This document shows, piece after piece, positions 47,218 to 53,084 of a stretch of DNA of 53,084 bases. The notes below the pieces were generated by a model, which saw only the letters and a list, made by a program, of their open reading frames with translations, was not told the DNA's origin and made no database searches. The DNA comes from Acidobacteria bacterium Ga0077553. Its GTDB lineage: Bacteria > Acidobacteriota > Terriglobia > Bryobacterales > Bryobacteraceae. Position 1 is the stretch's first letter; every line of letters begins with the position of its first letter. The DNA lies in contig LNFE01000127.1 in assembly GCA_001464575.1 (NCBI GenBank), forward strand, positions 1 to 53,084, in the 5' to 3' direction. Made by a program: the position numbers and the translations under genes.

Positions 47218-47997
47218 ATGAGCTACGAGTATTTGACTTTTGATGGGGCCGCCCCCGTGGCGACGATCACCTTGAACCGGCCGCAGCGGCGGAACGCACT
47301 ATCGTTGGGATTGATGAGGGAACTGCTGGCGTGTCTTGCGGAGGTAGGGGAGCGGCCGCGGGAGATTCGGGCCGTCGTATTGGCGGCGGCCGGGGACGTG
47401 TTCTCCTCCGGGCACGATTTGAAGGAGATGGTGGGGCGCGAAGAGGCCGAGTACCGGGAGCTGTTTGCAGTGTGCAGCGAGTTGATGCAGCGGGTGCAGT
47501 CGATCCCGCAGCCGGTGATCGCGGCGGTGCAAGGGTTGGCCACGGCGGCGGGGTGCCAGTTGGTCTGCTCGTGCGACCTGGCCGTGGCGAGCGAGCGGGC
47601 GGGATTCGCGACTCCGGGGGTGAAGATCGGGCTGTTTTGTTCTACGCCGATGGTGGCGCTGACGCGGGCGGTGGGCCGGAAACGCGCGATGGAGATGCTG
47701 CTGACCGGACGCGTCGTCGACGCGGCCACGGCGGCCGAGTGGGGCATCGTCAACAGGGTGGTAGCCCATGAGGCACTGCTGGCCGAGGCCGGGCGGCTCG
47801 CCGCCGAGGTCGCGGCCGCCAGTTCGATGACCGTGGGGGTGGGCAAGCGGGCCTTCTATGAGCAGATCGACCTGGGACAGGCCGCCGCTTACGAGTACGC
47901 CAGCGAGGTGATGACGCAAAACGCAAAGGCGGCCGATGCCCAGGAGGGGATCAACGCGTTTCTCGAGAAACGTCCGGCATGCTGGGCAGGGCGCTGA
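47218..47997 (+). CDS. Crotonase-fold protein (ECHDC3-like), probably not a hydratase
   Basis: The 259-residue product from the ATG at 47218 has the enoyl-CoA hydratase/isomerase fold: VATITLNRPQRRNAL, the oxyanion-hole SSGHDLKEM and LATAAGCQLVCSCDLAVASERAGFATPGVKIGL. Compared with rat enoyl-CoA hydratase, the catalytic glutamates of GGCELA and GQPEI are glutamine and glycine here (GCQL and TPG), so the classical hydratase mechanism is unlikely. The remaining block KIGLFCSTPMVALTRAVGRKRAMEM is typical of ECHDC3-like proteins. CoA-ester binding is likely, but the reaction is unknown. An upstream ATG (47182) adds 12 unlike residues. Its 3' end overlaps the opposing BlaR1-like gene by 47 bases. 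Confidence 0.88.
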   Translation: MSYEYLTFDGAAPVATITLNRPQRRNALSLGLMRELLACLAEVGERPREIRAVVLAAAGDVFSSGHDLKEMVGREEAEYRELFAVCSELMQRVQSIPQPVIAAVQGLATAAGCQLVCSCDLAVASERAGFATPGVKIGLFCSTPMVALTRAVGRKRAMEMLLTGRVVDAATAAEWGIVNRVVAHEALLAEAGRLAAEVAAASSMTVGVGKRAFYEQIDLGQAAAYEYASEVMTQNAKAADAQEGINAFLEKRPACWAGR

Positions 47998-49981
47998 GTT
48001 CGTTCAACACCAGGTGACGGTCGTGTTCCGAGGAGAGCCGCTTGGCGGCGGCGGCAACGGCGGCCAGGGACTCCGGGCTGAGCGCGGGGCGGTGCAGGAG
48101 TTTCTGAAGCACTTCTCGCCGCTCGTGGTCCGTGGAGATGGCATCGAGCGCCCCGAAAAACGAGGCGCGCACCGGTGGCGCGTCGACGTAGATGTCGATC
48201 GCACGCTTCAAGACCCGGGCCTTGTCATGATCTGAGCCGATGCCGGGAACGACAGCGAGCAAGGGGCCTAGGGACTCTGCGGACGGTCCGAGGACTTTGA
48301 GTAGAATCTCGGCTCGATCGTGGTCGGAGTTGATGCGGGAGACCGAGGCCGCGAAGCGGGTTAGCATGGCCGGTGGCAGCTCGGCGGCCATCTCGATGAG
48401 CATGGTGCGGCGATCGTGATCGGAGTTAAGCGTATCGACAAAGCCAAGCACCGGCCCTTCCAGGCCCCGGAACCGCCGCGCGGTGTCGGCGAGGAAGGTT
48501 CGCTTCTCGGAGTCCGAATTGATCTCGCTGGCGATGCGGAGAGTGCGGCGGAGGAGTTCCTCTGTCGGGGAGACCCTTAGGAGAAGCTCTTCGAGGTAGA
48601 GGCGTTTCGTGTGGTCGTTGCCGACGGTGCGGATCTCGCGCAGCGCACCTTCAGGACCGCCGGCGGTGAGCCATCGGCTGAGGCGGTCCGAAAGGTTAAT
48701 GGGTTCGTTTCGTAACCATGTAGAGAGCTCACGGCCCAGAAAGCGCTCGGCTTCCTTATCATAGGGTTGGCGAATGCCGCCAGAAAAATAGAGCCGGCTG
48801 ATTTCGCCGTTGGGGCCAGCTTCGATTTCGATTTGACGGGGCAGCCAACGGTCACCAGCGACGATGACGAGCTTTGAGCCGGGGGTCATGTGAGCGACGT
48901 CCTGATCGTCGGCGGTAAAGTCGATGTCGCCGCGCAGCTTAAACTCGCGGCGGGTTTGGTCATCGGTGACCAGGTGGCGGATACGATAGCCGCCAAAGCC
49001 AAGCAGATGGCTATATGGCGTGGATTGGGAGACAGCAAACAGAAGCAGCAACCCGGCGCCGAGGACTAGCGGATGGGAGGCTGAAGGCATGCGGTTGCGT
49101 GCGGAATCGAGCAGGGCTTCGAGGCGGACGAAGATCTCCTTGCGGCGGCCCGCGCCGGCGGCGAGGATGGGCGCCCGTTCCACCAGGGAGAGTTCCGCGA
49201 CACGGGCGAGCGCTTCGGCGTAGGGCTTGGTGGCGCCGGAGTGGGCGACAACCCAGTCGTCACAAGCCATCTCGCGTTCGCGATCCAGTTGGCGGCCGAT
49301 CCAATAAACGGCGGGATGGAAGGCGAAGACGGCGCGCACAAGGCGTTCGCCGAGGGTGGCCCAGTCGTCGCCGCGTTCGAGATGCGCGGACTCGTGGAGG
49401 AGCACCTGATGCAGCTGATCCGGCGTGAGGTCGCTCGCCATGGCTTCCGGCAGAAGAATGGCGGGACGGCGGTAACCGACGGCCATCGGCATCGTGATCC
49501 GCGACGAGACGCGAACCGTGACGGGACGAGCCAAGGGGAGAGGCGGCTTGTGCGACGTGAGTTTGCTTTTCTTCTTCCACCGGCGCAGTGTAAAGTACGC
49601 AATGGCTAGGCGGAGAAGTTGGAAAAGCGCGAGGAGGACGGCGAAGGCAACGAGGACTTCGACGGGATCCTCCGAAGGAAGTTCAACGAGCGGGCGAGAC
49701 TGCGTGGGTAAAGCGGCTTCGAAATCAGCGGTTAGCGAACTGGGGGCCTGCTGCCGGACCGGGGCAGGTGCCGCCGGAATCGCTACTTCGAACCATCGCT
49801 TCAGCGGAAGCTGCCGTAAGGCGGGAAGAAGAAGGACGACCGCCAGCGTCAACTGCCAGATGGCAAGACGGGTGGCGGCGCTGCAGCGTGTCTGGCGGCG
49901 CAGGACAAGCCAGACGGCCGAGGTGAGCAACGTGCCTTGCCAGAGAGAGTTCAGCAATGCGCTCGAGAATGTTTCGTTCAC
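47951..49981 (-). CDS. BlaR1-like M56 metallopeptidase with seven C-terminal SDHD-type repeats
   Basis: This is a 676-residue membrane sensor-protease. Spans occur at about residues 15-30, 40-57, 105-130 and 305-320. The M56 zinc motif HESAH (His196, Glu197, His200) lies in a cytoplasmic loop, with REREMACDDWVV completing the site. In BlaR1-type systems the protease relieves BlaI repression after signal sensing. The extracytoplasmic part has no penicillin-binding domain. Instead, from about residue 445 it carries seven short repeats with a 31-34 residue period, each with an (I/L)xSDHD(R/K)-like core (variants NDH, SDSEK, TDHE, SEHD). It starts at a GTG overlapping the blaI stop in a GTGA, so the pair is coupled. 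The signal is unknown. Confidence 0.88.
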   Translation of the reverse strand: MNETFSSALLNSLWQGTLLTSAVWLVLRRQTRCSAATRLAIWQLTLAVVLLLPALRQLPLKRWFEVAIPAAPAPVRQQAPSSLTADFEAALPTQSRPLVELPSEDPVEVLVAFAVLLALFQLLRLAIAYFTLRRWKKKSKLTSHKPPLPLARPVTVRVSSRITMPMAVGYRRPAILLPEAMASDLTPDQLHQVLLHESAHLERGDDWATLGERLVRAVFAFHPAVYWIGRQLDREREMACDDWVVAHSGATKPYAEALARVAELSLVERAPILAAGAGRRKEIFVRLEALLDSARNRMPSASHPLVLGAGLLLLFAVSQSTPYSHLLGFGGYRIRHLVTDDQTRREFKLRGDIDFTADDQDVAHMTPGSKLVIVAGDRWLPRQIEIEAGPNGEISRLYFSGGIRQPYDKEAERFLGRELSTWLRNEPINLSDRLSRWLTAGGPEGALREIRTVGNDHTKRLYLEELLLRVSPTEELLRRTLRIASEINSDSEKRTFLADTARRFRGLEGPVLGFVDTLNSDHDRRTMLIEMAAELPPAMLTRFAASVSRINSDHDRAEILLKVLGPSAESLGPLLAVVPGIGSDHDKARVLKRAIDIYVDAPPVRASFFGALDAISTDHERREVLQKLLHRPALSPESLAAVAAAAKRLSSEHDRHLVLNELSALPSMPDVSRETR

Positions 49982-50355
49982 TTGGCCTCCTCAACCAGCT
50001 TCCGCAGACGTTTCATTTCCGCGGAGCTGAGCTTTTCCGACTTCAAAAGATTGCTGACGAGTTGTTCGGCCGAGTTCTCAAAAAAACGGCTCAGGACGTG
50101 GCGCAGGGCGGATTGGCGGGCCTGTTCGCGGGGAACGCGTGGCTTATAAAGAAAGGCGCGGCCATCCTTTTCGTGGTCGAGGTAGCCCTTCTCCTCGAGG
50201 ATCCGCAAGGTCGTGAGGAGCGTCGTGTAGGCGAGCGGCGGCTCCGCCGGAAGGGCGTCGAGAACGTCCTTGACGGTAGAGGGTCCGCGATCCCAAAGGA
50301 CGTTCATCAAGCGGAGTTCCGATTCGGTGAGAGTGGGCGATTCTTTGCGGGCCAT
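49978..50355 (-). CDS. BlaI/MecI/CopY-family transcriptional repressor
   Basis: The 125-residue repressor has the winged-helix N-terminus of BlaI: LTESELRLMNVLWDRGPSTVKDVLDALP, AYTTLLTTLRILEEKGYLDHEKDGRAFLYKP, then a C-terminal dimerisation helix pair containing RFFENSAEQLVSNLL. BlaI binds as a dimer to its own promoter and is inactivated by cleavage through the partner protease. Its gene is first in the blaI-blaR1 pair, and matching operator-like boxes lie at its promoter. The mRNA leader would be only about seven bases, with no ribosome-binding site seen, so leaderless or near-leaderless translation is likely. Confidence 0.93.
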   Translation of the reverse strand: MARKESPTLTESELRLMNVLWDRGPSTVKDVLDALPAEPPLAYTTLLTTLRILEEKGYLDHEKDGRAFLYKPRVPREQARQSALRHVLSRFFENSAEQLVSNLLKSEKLSSAEMKRLRKLVEEAK

Positions 50356-50361
50356 GAAGTC

Positions 50362-50412
50362 TTAAAGAATTAGTAGCATGGCCGAAGAGAGTCGTCAACT
50401 AAAGAATTAGTT
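50362..50412 (-). promoter_or_regulatory. blaI promoter with two BlaI-type operator boxes
   Basis: On the minus strand TTGACG (complement of 50393-50398), a 17-base spacer and TACTAA (complement of 50370-50375) make a near-consensus promoter. Two copies of a TAAAGAATTAGT box (plus-strand reading) lie at 50363-50374, over the -10 and start, and 50400-50411, beside the -35. The second is extended to a dyad, AACTAAAGAATTAGTT (50397-50412). The copies are 37 bases apart. Occupancy by the repressor at either site should block RNA polymerase, so blaI-blaR1 would be autorepressed. Confidence 0.75.
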
Positions 50413-50420
50413 TTTTCTGA

Positions 50421-52058
50421 CTAGCCGTCGAGGCCGATCATGGCGCCGCCCGGGGCGACGTCGAGATGCAGCGCGGCGGGTGTCTTCCCGAGGCCGGGCA
50501 TGAGACTCATGCTGCCCGCGACAGCGGTAACGAAGCCCGCGCCCGCCCGGAGATAGGCGTCCGTAACGGTGAACTCGAAACCTTCCGGCGCGCCCAGCAC
50601 TTTGGCGTTGTCGCTAAAGGAGTACTGCGTTTTCGCGATGCAAACCGGCAAGTGGCCGAAGCCGTCGGCTTCGAGCTTGCGGAGCTTGCGGGCCGCCGCG
50701 GGCGCGATGGCAACTTCGCCGGCACGGTAGATTTTCGTGGCGACGCGGCGGATTTTGTCAGCCAGAGGAAGCGCGGGCTCGTACAGCGATTGCGCCTGGC
50801 CGCCCGGGGAGGCGACGACGAGTTCGGCCAGTTCCCTGCCCCCTTCTCCACCCTGACCGTAGACGTCGCTGAGAGCGCAAGGCGCCTGCAGCGTGTTGCG
50901 GCAGTAGTCGACGAGCCAGGCAAGATGGGCCGGATCGTCCTTCGGGAAACGGTTGACAGCTACGATCGCTGGGATGCCAAACGAGCGGGTGTTCTCGACG
51001 TGGCGGGCGAGATTGGCGACCCCAGCGGCGAGCGTATCGAGGGTGACTTCGGCGCTGCCGCTCTGGGCGGCCACAGCGCGGACGCTGGCTACGAGGACGG
51101 CGACATGCGGACGGATGCCTGAGGCGGGCATGACGATATCGAAGAACTTTTCGGCGCCGAGGTCAGCAGCGAAGCCGGTCTCGTTGACGACGTAGTCAGC
51201 CAGCCCCATGCCCATCCTCAAGGACGCTACGCTGGCGGTGCCGTGGGCGATGTTGGCAAACGGGCCGGAGTGGACCAGCGCCGGGGTGCCCTCGGTGGTT
51301 TGGACGAGGTTGGGGTGGATGGCGTCGGCGAGAAGCATGACCAGGGAGCCGGTGATGCCGAGTTCGTCGGCGCGGACGAAGCGGCCTTGGCGCGTGGCGC
51401 CGACAATGATGTTGCCAAGGCGGCGGCGGAGGTCTTCAAGCGACGAGGATAGACCCAGAATGGCCATCATCTCCGAGGCGGCCGTGATAACGAATCCGGT
51501 TTCGCGGGGAGCGCCGTTGATGCGGCCGCCCAAGCCGGTGATGATCTCGCGGAGCGAACGATCATTCACGTCGAGAGCCCGGGGCCAGTCGATGGTTTGC
51601 GGGTCGAGGTCCAGGGGATTGCCGTGGTAGATGGAGGCATCGAGAAGGGCAGCGAGAGTGTTTTGGGCGGCGGCGACGGCGTGGAAGTCCCCCGTGAAGT
51701 GAACATTGATGCGATCGTGGGGAACGACCTGCGAAAGCCCGCCGCCCGTGGCGCCCCCCTTCTGGCCGAACACGGGCCCGAGCGAGGGTTGGCGCACGGT
51801 GGCGACGGCGTTCTGGCCGATTTTCGTCAGAGCCTGTGCGAGGCCGATGGTGGTGACCGTCTTTCCTTCCCCGTGCACGGTGGGCGTGATGGCCGTCACC
51901 AGAATCAGCTTGCCGCGCTGCGGGGGCAGTTCGGCGAGAAGATCGAGATGGACCTTGGCCATGTGGGGGCCATAGGAGTGCAGGTAGCGAGAGGGAACGC
52001 CGAGGCGTGTGGCGACATCGAGGATAGGCAGCATCAGGAAATAGAATAGCGGGAACAT
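50421..52058 (-). CDS. fhs: Formate-tetrahydrofolate ligase
   Basis: The enzyme makes 10-formyl-THF from formate, THF and ATP, feeding purine synthesis and one-carbon metabolism. Family blocks are clear: LHSYGPHMAKV, the P-loop TPTVHGEGKTVTTIGL (a Val replaces a Thr of the usual GEGKTTTT), RQPSLGPVFGQKGGATGGG, INVHFTGDFHAV, VVNETGFAADLGAEKFFDI and CIAKTQYSFSDNA. The ATG at 52058 gives 545 residues and has a GA-rich stretch upstream; the next ATG (52034) would also give a complete enzyme of 537 residues. A longer start adds basic, unlike sequence and overlaps the divergent permease. Normal family length is about 555. Confidence 0.95.
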   Translation of the reverse strand: MFPLFYFLMLPILDVATRLGVPSRYLHSYGPHMAKVHLDLLAELPPQRGKLILVTAITPTVHGEGKTVTTIGLAQALTKIGQNAVATVRQPSLGPVFGQKGGATGGGLSQVVPHDRINVHFTGDFHAVAAAQNTLAALLDASIYHGNPLDLDPQTIDWPRALDVNDRSLREIITGLGGRINGAPRETGFVITAASEMMAILGLSSSLEDLRRRLGNIIVGATRQGRFVRADELGITGSLVMLLADAIHPNLVQTTEGTPALVHSGPFANIAHGTASVASLRMGMGLADYVVNETGFAADLGAEKFFDIVMPASGIRPHVAVLVASVRAVAAQSGSAEVTLDTLAAGVANLARHVENTRSFGIPAIVAVNRFPKDDPAHLAWLVDYCRNTLQAPCALSDVYGQGGEGGRELAELVVASPGGQAQSLYEPALPLADKIRRVATKIYRAGEVAIAPAAARKLRKLEADGFGHLPVCIAKTQYSFSDNAKVLGAPEGFEFTVTDAYLRAGAGFVTAVAGSMSLMPGLGKTPAALHLDVAPGGAMIGLDG

Positions 52059-52090
52059 TCGTCTTCTGCGCCTCGTACCAGCACTGCAGG

Positions 52091-53084
52091 ATGAACGATC
52101 TTCGATACGCCCTGCGCACGGCGGCACAACAGCCTTGGTTTACGGCCGCGGTGGTGGGCACGCTGGCTTTAGGGATTGGGCTAAACACAACGGTATTCAC
52201 GCTGGTCAACGGGGTACTGTTCAACCCATTGCCATTTCCCGGCGGGGACCGGCTGGTCATTGTGCAGGCGACGCAGCCGGCGCAAGGACGGGAGAGCGCG
52301 GGCGTCTCTTACGCCGACTGGGAGGATTTCCGGAAAGCGGGCGGGGCGCTCGAGCGATTGGAGGCGGTTTCTGGGCAGGCCATCACGGTGAGCGAACAGG
52401 GCAATCCGCCGGAGCGGTTCAGCGGGGCGCGGATTAGCAGCGGCCTGTTCTCGATGCTCGAAATACAGCCGGTGTTGGGGCGGGCGTTGCGCGAGGAGGA
52501 TTGCCGGGCAGGCGCCGAGAACGTGGTGCTGTTGGGCTATGGCGTCTGGAAGGAGCGATACGGGTTGGACACGAAGGTGATTGGCCGAAGTATCCGCGCC
52601 AACGGTGAACCGGCCGTGGTGGTGGGCGTCATGCCGGAGGGCTTCAAGTTCCCGGCCAATGAAGATCTCTGGATGGCGGCCAAGCCGGACGGGCAGGGCG
52701 GCAAACGGGGCGAGCGTGTCTTCCGGATGATCGGCAAGCTGCGGCCGGGTGCGACTAAGGCCGCAGGGCAGGCCGATCTGGCCCCAACGGCGCGACGGAT
52801 GGAGGAGCAGTTTCCGGACAGCCATAAGGGCTATGGGATAGGGGTACGGACCTTTCACGAAGCGATGAACGGGGGACAGATTCGACTGGCGTTTCTGCTG
52901 ATGATGGGGGCGGTGGGGTTTGTGCTCTTGATTGCTAGCGCAAACGTGGCGAACCTGCTGCTCAGCCGGGCGCTAGGGCGGGAGCGGGAGATGGCGATCC
53001 GCCTGGCGCTAGGGGCTTCGCGCGGGCAGATTGTGCGGCAGTTGCTGGTGGAGAGCGTACTGCTTTCCGTGGCGGGCGGGGTGG
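52091..53084 (+). CDS. ABC transporter permease of the MacB/FtsX (ADOP-like) type, truncated by the window edge
   Basis: The frame opens MNDLRYALRTAAQQPWFTAAVVGTL and stays open for 331 codons to the last base. After the first span (AVVGTLALGIGLNTTVFTLVNGVLF) comes a MacB_PCD periplasmic domain with SGLFSMLEIQPVLGRAL and GVMPEGFKFP. The second span follows (LAFLLMMGAVGFVLLIASANVANLLLSRALGREREMAIRLALGASRGQIVRQLLVES), with the FtsX coupling motif. The start, the NTTVFTLVNGVLFNPLPF sequence and the GREREMAIRLALGA motif match the acidobacterial duplicated orphan permeases (ADOP), which are normally about 800 residues, with two such halves. No ATPase is visible before it. It diverges from fhs with 32 bases between starts. 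Confidence 0.85.
   Translation, partial: MNDLRYALRTAAQQPWFTAAVVGTLALGIGLNTTVFTLVNGVLFNPLPFPGGDRLVIVQATQPAQGRESAGVSYADWEDFRKAGGALERLEAVSGQAITVSEQGNPPERFSGARISSGLFSMLEIQPVLGRALREEDCRAGAENVVLLGYGVWKERYGLDTKVIGRSIRANGEPAVVVGVMPEGFKFPANEDLWMAAKPDGQGGKRGERVFRMIGKLRPGATKAAGQADLAPTARRMEEQFPDSHKGYGIGVRTFHEAMNGGQIRLAFLLMMGAVGFVLLIASANVANLLLSRALGREREMAIRLALGASRGQIVRQLLVESVLLSVAGGV

Overview
The window is GC-rich, densely packed chromosomal DNA from a Gram-negative bacterium. The gene content points to Acidobacteriota, most likely the Solibacter/Bryobacter group. Markers are an Oar-like TonB-dependent receptor with a carboxypeptidase-regulatory N-terminus, a DUF1549/DUF1553 plus DUF1501 pair, an orphan MacB/FtsX-type permease at the right edge, a BlaI/BlaR1 pair, and large secreted Ig-like/beta-propeller proteins. 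This assignment is inferred from families, since no rRNA lies in the window. I saw no tRNA, CRISPR array, transposase or phage gene.

Layout. 1-3063 (minus): an overlapping glycosylation operon (GT8, GT2, Gfo/Idh/MocA oxidoreductase, start of a GT4). 3485-10775 (plus): a small membrane protein, a 1006-residue secreted propeller/Ig-like protein, a DUF302 protein and a TonB-dependent receptor with a strong terminator. 10772-12097 (minus): a membrane-anchored PAF-acetylhydrolase-like hydrolase. 12244-17050 (plus): three coupled HlyD/MFP adaptor genes, the second frameshifted, and one MacB-like permease without an ATPase. 17172-24979 (plus): a 2440-residue highly reducing polyketide synthase (KS-AT-DH-ER-KR-ACP-TE) overlapped by its phosphopantetheinyl transferase. 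25128-26254: a small HTH-like protein and a ParA/TraL-like ATPase. 26397-33701: a TPR protein abutting a 2223-residue TamB-TamA fusion. 33729-38520: an amidase facing a dusB-rnhA-IlvD/Edd operon. 38554-41065: a proline-rich lipoprotein, a three-fold repeat protein, a DinB-like protein and an RRM protein. 41121-47173: a cytochrome/DUF1501/enolase-superfamily operon facing an MFS transporter. 47218-50412: a crotonase-fold protein, BlaR1-like and BlaI-like genes with a readable promoter/operator. 50421-53084: formate-THF ligase and a divergent, truncated ABC permease.

How the genes fit together. The PKS, PPTase and upstream adaptor/permease genes form a plausible make-activate-export set for a reduced lipid-like polyketide. 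The TPR/TamB-TamA pair is an envelope-biogenesis unit in which two normally separate proteins, one inner- and one outer-membrane, are one polypeptide. The enolase-superfamily enzyme, MFS transporter and IlvD/Edd dehydratase suggest sugar-acid catabolism. A structural theme is that all five convergent gene pairs have 3' ends that overlap or lie within 7 bp.

Most unusual items: the TamB-TamA fusion; seven SDHD-type repeats in the BlaR1-like sensor; the blaI promoter with operators and almost no leader; the frameshifted adaptor whose lost tail would end in an ATGA overlap with the next gene; and the terminator hairpin lying inside the coding end of the opposing hydrolase.
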